A stretch of 64,000 bases of DNA from Paralithodes platypus (lineage: Eukaryota > Arthropoda > Malacostraca > Decapoda > Lithodidae): NCBI GenBank assembly GCA_032716605.1, contig CM064560.1, positions 15,189,297 through 15,253,296 on the forward strand, read 5' to 3'. Below the pieces are notes generated by a model that worked only from the letters and a program-made list of their open reading frames with translations, was not told the DNA's origin and did not search any database. The position numbers and the translations under genes are program-made. Positions 54,171 to 64,000 of the stretch are shown here, piece by piece. Numbering within the stretch: the stretch's first letter is position 1; every line of letters starts with the position of its first letter.

Positions 54171-56788
54171 ATGTCTCGACGTTCTAGTGCCCGCCCAACC
54201 CGCTCCTACAGTACAGAGGAGGTCATGGATATACTGTACGACACTGACAGCCATGATAGTGACACTGACTCGGCATTGGACGAGTCTGGGGACGAGTATG
54301 CCCCGTCGCAAGCCGAAATGAGAGAGCTAGAGGAAGAGCTTGCTCAGCTTCCTGTCAGGCGGCTACGGCGTCTGTCACAAAGACAGCAAGGGGCAAGTGC
54401 ACCTCCCCGCCGCCCACTTCCCCAAGATCCCATTGAATCCTCAGAAAGTGGGGAAGAGGTTGTTGATCCAGATGAACCTGCTGACCCTCAAAATTATGTT
54501 TGTGTACCTGGGGAAGAAAGAAGGGGATTGAAGAGAAGAAGGGTCGAGTCTGGGAGTGAAGAGGAGGCACCCCCACAACCCCCCTGCCTTCTCCCCAACT
54601 CGCATAATCTCCCCACTCAAGAAAATACCCCGGGGAGGTTCTATGGCCGTCGTCAACATAGTGACGAACAACAATGTGGTGATGAACAAAGGGAACAACG
54701 TGGTGCGAGACAAGGACAGTCACTTGACCCTAAACGCTCCCTCTTCCCTCCCGACCCAGAGCACGCGGGGGGGGATGAGTCACCACCACCACCACCACTA
54801 CCAGACTCTCCGCCTCGCCATTCTTCCCCCCCACTATCACCTTCCGGCTCCATCCCGTACACCCCCCCACGAATGTCTCTCTCACCTGAACCAGGCTCCT
54901 CCCACGCCACTGCATTACCACCTGCCTCTCCACAACGCCCCGACCTGCCCCAACGCCCTGCAAGCACACGACGTGGGCGTCTCATATCTCGCAGGCGTGC
55001 CACCCGTGGCCGATTGCAGAAGGTGAGGCAAATAAGACGCCCCAGCAACGACTCGAACTCTAGATCTAGCTCTCGATCAAGTTCGAGATCTAGCTCCAGA
55101 CCCAGGTCCACCTCCCGCCCCCGCCGCCCCCACTCCACCCGCACCCGCCCGACGACCCGCCCCGGTGACCCTGACGATGACCCTGATAAGCCCGGTGCCC
55201 CATCTAGTGACGACGAAGGCGGTGGTGATAGGTGGGATTGGGTGGATGGGGAGAATTATCTACCAAGACAATTCGACTTTGTGGGGGCAGCTGAGGCCGG
55301 CCCTACCATACCCAATCGTGGACCTGATACCACAAGACTGGGTGTTTTTCTGCAGTTCTTCACTGCCAACCTTGTCTCCTTGATTGTTGACCAGACGAAC
55401 TGGTACAACTATTATTTTATGGGAGGGAAGGCGCAGAAGAGGAACTCGGCACGTCTCTCATGGGTGGATTTGACTTCCGATGAGTTCTACTCATTCCTGG
55501 CACTGGTCATCCTGATGGGGGTCACCAAGAAGGCGTCTCTCAGGAAGTACTGGTCATGTGATCCCCTCATCGCAACCCCCTTCTTTGGGAAAGTCATGAG
55601 CAGGAATAGATTCACGGCAATCATGGGAAACCTGCACTTTATTGATAGCCTGGCAAGCCACACCAGGAACCAGGAACGCCCCAGGAATACCAAAGACCCG
55701 ATGGAGAGGATAAGACCCATATTTGAATACCTGAAAACTAAGTTTGCAGCCTCCTTCAAACCTCACCAAAGACTAATCATTGATGAGAGTCTGGTGCTGT
55801 GGAGGGGGAATATTGGCATCCGACAGTACATCCCAGCAAACGCCACCGTTATGGCCTGAAACTGTTCGTGATGTGCGACTGCAAAACCGGCTACATCCAA
55901 GACATCATCCTCTACATGGGCAAGCTCACTGAACTGGTGGAAGCGAGGACATATGGGATATCTGGGGCCGTTGTCATCACCATGATGGAGGGGTATTTGG
56001 ACAGGGGCCACATCTTGTACCTTGACAACTGGTACACCAGCCCTTCCCTTGCCAAATTCCTGTACAGCAGAAACACTGGCGTCTGTGGCACCGTCAGGAG
56101 GAATCGTGTGTACATGCCAGAGCTACCCGACAGGCGGAAAAGGGCTCCATCATCCACCTCCAGGCAAATAATGTCTTGATGCTCTCGTGGATGGACAATC
56201 GTGACGTCAATATCCTCACCAGTATCCACCTGCCCCGCTTAGAGGACACCAGACACCGTGATAGAGACACCGGTGAGGCTGTCAAAAAACCAGTTGCAAT
56301 CGTTGATTACAACATCAACATGCGGCTGGTTGACAAGCCAGACTCTGTCATATCGTCGGTCGAGTGTGCCAGGAAGACGATGAGGTGGTATAAAAATCTA
56401 TTTTTTCCACCTACTCGACCTCACCCTCTACAACTGCCACATCCAATATCATGAAATCACAGGTGAAGTTGAGACGATGGAGTCGTACTGCATCGAACTT
56501 GCACGGGAGCTTTTGTTCTTCTTCAGGGATGGTCCACGCCGCCAGCAACGCCCGCAGCTCGTTTTCAAGCACCAGAAGGGCCCCACCAGACTGACAGATC
56601 GCCACTTCTGTGATTATGTCCCGGCCAACCCGATAATCCCCAACCCACGCAGACGGTGTCATGTGTGTCGCAACACAGGCAGACGCACACCCAAACGGAA
56701 AGACACCCGGACTTGGTGTGAAGAATGTGATGTGGGACTGTGTTTTCCCACCTGCTTCAGGGATTATCACACCCTCGAGCACTTCTAA
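54171..56788 (+). pseudogene. piggyBac-1 transposase, three frameshifts
   Basis: Start ATG at 54171. The first about 350 residues are low-complexity: acidic (DSDTDSALDESGDEY), proline-rich and then an Arg/Ser-rich block (about residues 285-330). The transposase core follows, with LIIDESLVLWRG (first Asp, about 55778), YLDNWYTSP (second Asp, about 56022) and IVDYNINM (third Asp, about 56300). The C-terminus has a cysteine-rich domain, CHVCRNTGRR then CEECDVGLCFPTCF. Frame breaks occur near 55832 (one base missing), near 56165 and near 56405. The three catalytic aspartates and the CRD survive, so decay is recent. It cuts and pastes at TTAA when intact. Confidence 0.92.
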
Positions 56789-57526
56789 CTGTTCAAAGTG
56801 TTCAAAGACTGCGATAAAAGACGCTATAATGTAATACTAACAGTGTATATAAAGACGCAAAGAGTGTATATAAAACAGTGTGTATATATATATAATTTAC
56901 AAGTGCAAAGTACCGAACAATATAAACACTAAGTAAATTCTAAACTTATAAAACTGTGTGCAAATATTATAAGAATACGAGACAATAAGTGCGTAACAAT
57001 GTATATACCTCATAATCTTAGATAAAACAATGAACAAGTACAAATAATTCAATGAAAGTGAAAGTGACAGCCAGACAGAGAAAGAAAGAGGGAAGGGTGC
57101 TGTGGAATGTGGGTCACTCGGTCCGCTGTCTGGCCGTGTGTTCGTACGTGCGTTTTGTTATTGTCCTGAGCAAAGATGGCCACCCAAGATGGCCGCCATC
57201 ACCATGGCAAACGGGGACGCTAACACTCGTACGCACTTGTAATACTTGAATGAAGGCACTTATCACACTACAACTTCAGTTATATTGACATTATGTGATA
57301 TACAAAGACATTCTATGAACTCTGAAGCGCACTTTATGTCCGAGAGGTGCAAAATAAGTCATGCTGCCTGGCGGCTGGCAACTGGCTGCTGGCGCGGAGA
57401 TTTGAAGTGGTGCTAAGGCTCCACTGAGGCTGGGGACCCCCACACCCACCCAGGACCCCCAAATGGCCTAGGTAAGTACTTTTTTCAGATTTCTTCATGT
57501 CTGCCATTATAACACATTCTGATAGA

Positions 57527-57558
<32 letters not shown>

Positions 57559-57610
57559 TTGGCCGGGTTCTGGTGCGCAAAAATAAAAAAAACGGCCGGG
57601 GCTGTACGGG
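56789..57610. other. piggyBac-1 3' non-coding region
   Basis: AT-rich then GC-richer DNA with two AAGATGGCC motifs (57173-57181 and 57186-57194), a poly(A) run at 57533-57559 and the right inverted repeat. No gene is seen. Confidence 0.7.
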
Positions 57611-58907
57611 TTAAGGGTCGCTCTACTGGCGATCTTTCATATCTTACTAACTCTTGGTCATCCAACTTTCGGGACTTCGGTGAGACTTTTTCTGTTGCAC
57701 TAGACATATCGAAGACCTTCGGTAGTCTGGCACAAATCTTTAATTTTCAAACTGCCCTCCTTCGGTTTCTGTCCCTCCATCTGTGCCTTTGTCTCTAATT
57801 TCCTTTCCGGCCGCTCCATAGCTGCGGTTGTGGACGGCCATCGCTCATATCCTCATCCTAGGAACTCCGGTGTTCCTCAGGGTTCTGTCTTATCTCCTAT
57901 TCTCTTTCTAATTTTCATAAATGTTCTTCTCAACTGTACATCCAGTCCCATCCATTCATATGCAGACGACTCTAACTTACACCACTCAATTAGTTTTCCA
58001 AAACGCCCCAGCCAGCAGTTCCTCAAAAATAAACGCAATGAAGCCATAAAACACTTATCTCTTGATCTAGCTACTATTTCCAATTGGGGTAGAGAAAACC
58101 TTTTTGTATTTAATGATTTTAAAACTCAATTTATCCATCTTACTACCCGTCAGGAACTTCCAGAGGACTATCCCTTATTTTTCAACAATATAAAAATCAA
58201 CCCTTCATCATCTCTCAATGTTCTCGGTGTCTCTTTTTCTTCTGCTTTAACTTGGAAAAAACATATTACCGGTCTCGCAAGGCAGCCTCCCAGAAACTGG
58301 GTGTGCTCAACCGCCTCAAGGGGTTCTTTACCCCTGCACAGCTTCTTGCTCTGTACAGGGACACAGTGCGTCCATGTATGGAGTATTGTTTATATGTGTG
58401 GGGAGGATTCTCTCACACTGCACTCCTAGATAAAGTATAAAGGAAAGCCTTTCGTATCATTAACTCCCGTCCAATTACCAACTCTCTGCAATCTCTCTCT
58501 CTTCGCCGCAATGTTGCATCTCTCTCGCTATTCAATCACTACTACAATAATCAGTGTTCCTCGGAGCTTTCCCAGTGTATACCACCTCCTCTACGTAGGG
58601 TACGTAGTACCCGCCTTGCAACACAATCCCACCTCTACTCTGTGCAACTCTCCATCCCAAGAGTGAAACGCTATTCTCAGACTTTCTTCTATTCAACTGC
58701 TGAGCTCTGGAACTCTCTCCCAGAATCAGTCTTTCCCTCTTCCTATTGACTTATATTGCTTCAAACTCCGTGTGTCCAGGCATTTTAGCTCGAACGTCCC
58801 GTGATTTCGGCCCTGTCACTCTTTGAAATCTGGAGGAGGCACTCGTTGCAGGCAGTTATGCCTTTTGTCTCCCTCATTCACATAGAAATAAAACAAATAC
58901 AAAAATA

Positions 58908-59195
58908 TACAAGATTGTGAAGAGTGTTGCTGATTTATTCCCCAAATATAATTTTTCCTTTTAGTATAGCATGGTACATCCAATCAAATGGTTTTGGATA
59001 GTATTATAAAATGTTGTTATATTTAAGAGATATTTTTCGTAGTAACTGAGAAAGTGATACAAAACATCTTATAACATCTTTAGCCACCAGAACTCACCTA
59101 TTTTAATTCATCCAGTCTGTGGATCCAAATCAGGGCTCAGCGGTTGTTGTGGTCTGGGTTTAATTCCAAACTATGCTGAAATAAATAGTCATATT
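58908..59195 (+). repeat. Unnamed dispersed repeat X, copy 2
   Basis: Homologous with gaps to 24620-24955. It begins with AAGATTGTGAAGAGTGT directly after the LINE-C tail and ends with GCTGAAATAAATAGTCATAT. No coding capacity. Confidence 0.7.
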
Positions 59196-59267
59196 AGAAT
59201 TCCTAAATATAGAATAATAATCCATAGTTAATCTATAATTAAAAAATTTATTTTGAATATTATATAA

Positions 59268-59376
59268 CCTTATGAGGGGTGTCGACTGACTAGGGACAGA
59301 GGTGCATGGGGGTGGTTCGTTCGGGACCACCCCTTCGGGGATCACGGCGTCAGGCAATAGATAGAGATAGATAGAT
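59268..59376 (+). mobile_element. LINE-E 3' tail fragment
   Basis: About 110 bp nearly identical to 34610-34705: GTCGACTGACT, then GGGATCACGGCGTCAGGCAAT and an AGAT-repeat tail. It is severely 5'-truncated. Confidence 0.85.
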
Positions 59377-59995
59377 TAAATCCCTATAACTACGGAACCT
59401 TCTCAGTAGATGGATATGCATTATTTTTTGTTAATGGGACCATTGAGACCTTTTGACCCTAGCAGATCCTTCCTAATCTGAACAGTCATTTAATGAAAAA
59501 CAAAACTAATGATTAACATGTATCATGACGCTCAGAGGGTGTAATTATGGAATGCTGATTTTCCCAATATAAACATAAGTGTCTATTGCTTGTAAATATA
59601 TAAACCATCCGATAATATTGAGAACATTATTTTGTAATAATTTCTACTAATGCTAACCGATAATTAAATTGTAAGGAGGCAACCTAAAGGATTTCTTGGG
59701 AGAGAGTAATAGGCGAAACCATTTCGGGTATTACGGTCTGAGCGGTGGCATTGGTGATTACATTCATGTTGCACCTTCTGTGTGATGTAATCGTGAGTTT
59801 ATTCGGTATAAGTACCGAACTTCATCTGTTGTACTGACATGAGATACTGAATGTCTCCCTTTTGCTGTGTATATCTCTTAATTTTTAAACTTACATCTTA
59901 AGTAAATAATTATATCAATTACTTCTAGTGATTTTACATTTACTTGAACATTGAATCATGTGATATTATCTCTATACTATAAAGCCACGGGTATC
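59377..59995. other. Unassigned AT-rich sequence
   Basis: Nothing recognisable in this stretch. Confidence 0.5.
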
Positions 59996-60728
59996 AACAA
60001 TTACTCCAACATCCCCACTGAGCAACATATGTGAGGCCCACATTACTCCAACATCCCCACTGAGCAACATACGTGAGGCTCACAATTACTGCAACATCCC
60101 CACTCAGCAACATACGTGAGGCTCACAATTACTCTAACATCCCCACTGAGTAACATATATGAGGTTCACAATTACTCCAACATCCACGCTGAGCAACATA
60201 AGTGAGGCTCACAATTACTCCATCATCCCCATTGAGCAACATACGTGAGGCTCACAATTACTCCAACATCCCCACTGAATAACATACGTGAGGCTCACAA
60301 TTACTCCAACATCCCCACTGAGCAACATACGTGAGGCTCACAATTACTCCAACATCCCCACTGTGCAACATACGTGAGGCTCACAATTACTCCAACATCC
60401 CCACTGAATAACATACGTGATGCTCACAATTACTCCAACATCCCCACTGAGCACATACGTGAGGCTCACAATTACTCCAACATCCCCACTGAATAACATA
60501 CGTGAGGCTCACAAGTACTCCAACATCCCCACTGAGCAACATACGTGAGGCTCACAATTACTCCAACATCCCCACTGAGCAACATACGTGAGGCTCACAA
60601 TTACTCTAACATCCCCACTGAGCAACATACGTGAGGCTCACAATTACTCCAACATCCCCACTGTGCAACATACGTGAGGCTCACAATTACTCCAACATCC
60701 CCACCGAGCAACATACGTGAGGCTCACA
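59996..60728 (+). repeat. 43 bp minisatellite, about 17 copies
   Basis: A head-to-tail array of a unit reading CACAATTACTCCAACATC then CCCACTGAGCAACATACGTGAGGCT. Variants are scattered single substitutions, GAGCAACAT versus GAATAACAT subtypes and a few one-base deletions. No unique spacers occur between units, so this is a minisatellite, not a CRISPR array. Confidence 0.95.
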
Positions 60729-62411
60729 ATTATTTAACAATACAGCCCAATCTGCTTTCAACAGATATAGAACAATCAGTCTACAATAATATTTGTTTAT
60801 GTCTGTAGACTTTATACATATTATATGACCAGATCATATAATGTTTATGAAGTCGTTTTTTGTTTTCCTCGTGTCAGGCTCGTGTGGAGGTATGGAGACA
60901 TTGTGGGAATCGATTAATATTCTCCTAATTGATGTCAGACTAATGAGACGGTCAATTCATGACTTATTTATCATCTTAAGGAAAGCGGAATGATATATGC
61001 AAGCTTCCACAATGTTTCAGTATATCTAAATTATATGTATATTTGCGTTAAGGATGCCTATTACAATGAAACTAGTACCAAGTTTTTGTAGTATTTCAAA
61101 TTAGAGTAAAATGTATTTAATTTGTGTAGGTGACAAGAATATTCTCAATTTATAGCTATGGGGGTTATTATAATATACTTAATTTTCATTGAAGATTTTG
61201 CTTGATTTTGCCATTTTCGAGCAGTGCATTTGAGTTTAGCTAACAAAAAACGCCTTGCCACACTTCCTTCAAATGAAAAAATGCCTACCCCATACCATTC
61301 TAAAGTAATATTTGTACATTTATCGGGACAAAAATGTCCCGCTTGAAGGCAGATTTCTTGTAAGTTACAAGTTCGCTATCGCTCACCTAAATTAAAAAGT
61401 CCCATATTATTGATAAACTACAATCTCTCAACAAATGGGATCGATACAGGGAAATCCAAAAAGAACTCCCTCGGACCAAATGGAGTTAACAGCTCTTTAT
61501 CTCTTAAAGGGCATAGCTCATACACAATCCCATTCCATGTTATCACTGTCTAAAGCATGGTAAAGCATGATTGATACTGCACAGTTGTCTAGGTTTGCCT
61601 TAAATTTTGATCTAGAATAGTAAACAAAGCCGTGTAAGATATTTCAAGCTTTAGGAGCTTGATGACAAACCCTGTCGCCTCTCTCTTTTGTTTTGTGAGA
61701 GAGAAACTTGACCGCAGGAATTAAATCTGCTTTGACATTGCCTATATTTAACTTACCCTGATGTATTTCGTACATTATGAAGGAAAGTGAAGGCAGTATC
61801 TGATATATATATATATATATATATTACATGAGTGAAAAATGTGTCTATTGTAAAGTATCTATCAATACAATTATTCATATTTTGTTATTGTTAAGCATAA
61901 ATAAATACGTATTGGCAGCTCTTTCACATGGGCAACACTAGTGTTTATTCTAACGGTAGACAAGTACTTTCCTATTACAACAGCATACGGCCAACATGTC
62001 AAAATATTCCATCTTTATTTTCACTTTGTCTGTGCATTATTCGATAGCTTGCCATTATTTCTACATTCCATTATTAAACTTATGCTGATCGTACAAATTT
62101 TCATGCCCCTCTTTTACAGATCTCTCCGTCTTTGTACTGTTTTCACAGCTTGGAGTACTTAACAGAGATGCTGTGAATCAAAATGGTGGCCAGTGACCTG
62201 ACTCCTGAAACTCTTTGACCGATTGTGTTATTCAATGCCTTAATGCACGTCACAAGGGGCTCGGAAATGCCTCTCGCCACCACCGTCGCAAAACACTAAT
62301 TTATTTATATTTGCAGTTAAAAGAAAGTAGGATGACTAGTATTGCACATACGAGATATACTGTACACTAACATTTTTGATAATGAGGATAGCTGACCTCA
62401 TGCGCTATGCC
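60729..62411. other. Unassigned AT-rich sequence
   Basis: Contains a (TA)n tract at 61802-61824. The open frame at 61941-62162 has no recognisable domain and is likely chance. No supported gene. Confidence 0.5.
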
Positions 62412-62413
62412 CT

Positions 62414-63358
62414 TTAAACCCCGCAGACCCGGTTGGGCTCTGAGGCATCCATAACAAACCCGGCCCGTGGAACCCGGGTGGGCTCTGAGGCACGGGGTGC
62501 TTGCGTTACTGCTTTCGAATGGAGCGCGTAAATTTTTGTTGTTGTGGGGTGATAGACAGCGACACCACGCGTGAACTAGGCCACAGCATCAGTCTTTACC
62601 CCGCCGCCATCATGGATACGACGCCAAAAACTGTTTCTGCTATGTCCAATACCGTGCCTCCTACGACGCTCGCACCGGTTTGTCGTATTACACGAAGGTG
62701 TCTCAGCACAAACATTCTTTTTCCAGGAGGAATTGAAAGAACCTTTCGAATGGTAGAATTAGCAGGAAGTGACAATGATAGTGATTTTGATGATGGACGC
62801 AGTGGGAAATCGTCTAATTACGTGTCTAGTGATTATGGTGGCGAGAGCAGTGACGAACATGCTCCTTTCAGGGGCTTTGAGAGTGAACATGAAAGTGATG
62901 AGAGTGATGAAGGTGAGGTAACAGCTTTTGCGGAAGCTGGTGAAGGTGAAGAGAGTGAAGTGGGGAAAGTTATCGAGCGGGAAAGTTCAAGGTCAACCTC
63001 CAAGTTTCCCGTGAGTGACGCCATTCCTAGCCCTTCGCCAGCTAAATCGCCTTTCCAGATACGCTTTTATAGGAAGCAGGTACTGGAAAAGGCGGCCGCC
63101 GCGGCAGCCAGGGAAGAGGCCAAAAGGCTTGGTGAGGATGAGGCTGTGAGTGATGGTGAGCGTGGTGACTCATCTCGCCCGTCATTGTCTCCCTTATCTA
63201 CCCAAAGCCACCCAAGATGCCCCGGGCACCTGCCATTGATCCCCACCACCCCCACCACTGCCGAGGTTGAGGACCCCCCACTTTCGGCCTATTTGCCTCC
63301 TGGGTCCCCCGACAGGAGACATACTACGCCGAAAAGGGTAAAGGCAGGAAATTTATGA
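62414..63358 (+). CDS. Acidic N-terminal region, possible piggyBac-like transposase
   Basis: I prefer the ATG at 62612, which has a strong start context (GCCGCCATCATGG), over the upstream ATG-less extension to 62501. From there the protein has about 248 residues: Thr/Pro-rich, then strongly acidic (SDNDSDFDDG, then SSDEHAPF, then ESDESDEGEV), then an alanine-rich helix and a proline-rich tail. No catalytic domain is visible before the stop at 63356-63358 and the CR1 insertion. The style matches piggyBac-1's N-terminus. The flank has a candidate TTAA (62414-62417) and a repeated TGGGCTCTGAGGCA motif (62433 and 62469 approximately). A host gene cannot be excluded. Confidence 0.4.
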
Positions 63359-63499
63359 AAAAAGGACAGCAAACTAGGCGGGCTTTGTTCGAGGCGCCCG
63401 CGGGCCGTCCACCCCTGCCGGCCCCAGCCATACACACCCGCACCTTTCCCCACGGACCTCCCCACCTCTCCAGACTTCAACAAGTGTTCCTGAAGAAGT

Positions 63500-64000
63500 T
63501 TTTAAGAACATAAGAACATAAGAAAATGGGAGTCTGCAGAAAGCCGATTGGCCTAAGCAAGGCAGATCCCTGTCCCACACAACCCCAATTACAAACTCCG
63601 ATTATAGTCTCTACACTCTAATACCCTGAGCATCATCTTACCAAACCGGTTTAGAGATTAACGCAGGATTAACGGGGGTCTGCAGAGCGCTGATTGACCC
63701 AACCCGGCTGATCCCCCTTCACACCCAACCCTTCTCGTCCATATGCTTATCCAATTTTTTCTTAAAGCTCCCTATCGTTCTTGATCCCACTATATCACTT
63801 GGTAGCCTATTCCACCCATCTACAACTCTGTTACCAAACCAATATTTGCCTATATCTTTTCTGAAACGAAATTTATCTAATTTGAAACCATTGGTACGAG
63901 TTCTTTCGCTATCACTGAGCTTTAGTACATTTGTCATGTCCCCTTTGTTAATCCCACTAACCCACTTGAACACCTCTATCATATCCCCTCTAACTCTGCG
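63500..64000 (-). mobile_element. CR1-type LINE 3' end
   Basis: Minus-strand C-terminal CR1 text (63982-63719) includes RTRTNGFKLDKFRFRKDIGKY and VVDGWNRLPSDIV. It is followed by a 3' UTR and a tail of AAGAACAT repeats (63505-63530), the classic CR1 short-repeat end. It extends beyond the window. It differs from the CR1 at 8561-10237 in both protein and tail repeat, so it is a second CR1 family. Confidence 0.88.

Larger units (their letters stand above)
53911..57610 (+). mobile_element. piggyBac-1 DNA transposon
   Basis: A 3700 bp unit between TTAA sites. Ends are CCCGTGGAGCCCC and, inverted, CCCGTACAGCCCC, about 13 bp with two mismatches. It contains one plus-strand transposase gene and long non-coding ends. 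The 5' end has two copies of a 22 bp motif beginning GCCCCAGC (53919 and 53954). A poly(A) run at 57533-57559 lies near the right end. Confidence 0.92.
52978..58900 (+). mobile_element. LINE-C copy 5, split by piggyBac-1
   Basis: The left part (52978-53910) runs from endonuclease tail text RRLWHF through the linker into RT. The right part (57615-58900) continues with RSTGDL, SGVPQGSVLSPILF (about 57860) and YADDSNLHHS to the 3' UTR. The join falls exactly at TTAA. Several stops and indels are present, including TGA and TAA codons in the left part, so the RT is inactive. Confidence 0.88.

Noticed and set aside
57533..57559. Poly(A) run as a retrotransposon tail
   Set aside because: It lies inside piggyBac-1, upstream of its right inverted repeat, with no LINE sequence adjoining.
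59996..60728. CRISPR array
   Set aside because: Units are contiguous 43 bp repeats with no unique spacers, and the window is eukaryotic.
61941..62162. Small host gene
   Set aside because: 73 codons, no recognisable domain, AT-rich surroundings; indistinguishable from chance.

Overview
The window reads as repeat-dense, intron-rich-style animal intergenic DNA in which essentially every recognisable reading frame belongs to a transposable element. I see no convincing host gene, rRNA, functional tRNA, operon or CRISPR array. The mixture (CR1- and Jockey-type LINEs, Penelope-like elements with GIY-YIG nucleases, piggyBac transposons, Gmr1-type Ty3/Gypsy elements, long TA microsatellites) suggests an arthropod, most likely a decapod crustacean. 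That placement is an inference from element content, not from a host marker.

Layout. 1-1090: unassigned AT-rich DNA with a tRNA-derived SINE-like scrap. 1091-8326: a 7.2 kb element with long diverged terminal inverted repeats and a TTA target duplication. It carries one giant minus-strand reading frame (7403 to 2055) ending in a FEN1/XPG-like (PIN-fold) nuclease signature plus a tesmin/TSO1-type CXC cysteine cluster. It fits no transposase class I can name and is the best candidate here for an undescribed system. The copy is broken by five in-frame stops, a duplicated active-site motif and a LINE insertion. 8561-10237: a 5'-truncated CR1 LINE. 10613-14072: Penelope-like element 2 (PLE-2), split by a Jockey-type LINE (LINE-B). 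14376-19320: nested LINE-D and LINE-C copies. 19321-21068: piggyBac-like remnant with a head-to-head 66 bp inverted repeat. 22345-23450: scrambled CR1.

25093-38905: Penelope-like element 1 (PLE-1), split by an 10.9 kb Gmr1-type LTR retrotransposon (25211-36129, CTTC duplication). The 5' LTR of that element is split by LINE-E (10 bp duplication), which is in turn split by a 639 bp piggyBac-type MITE (TTAA duplication): four nesting levels. 39024-40985: LINE-C remnant with a LINE-E patch. 41521-49943: a second Gmr1-type element (CAAT duplication) lacking integrase. 50306-52172 and 52978-58900: LINE-C copies; the second is split at a TTAA by a 3.7 kb piggyBac (53911-57610). 59996-60728: a 43 bp minisatellite. 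62612-63358: acidic N-terminal frame resembling a piggyBac N-terminus. 63500-64000: CR1 3' end.

Together the elements give a relative insertion history: PLE-1 is older than Gmr1-1, which is older than LINE-E, which is older than the MITE; the FEN/CXC element and PLE-2 are both older than LINE-B activity; LINE-D is older than LINE-C, which is older than piggyBac-1. In both LTR elements integrase, when present, precedes reverse transcriptase and the capsid region looks SCAN-like, both hallmarks of the Gmr1 clade. Coordinates of truncated ends are estimates to within about 10-30 bases unless a target duplication fixes them.
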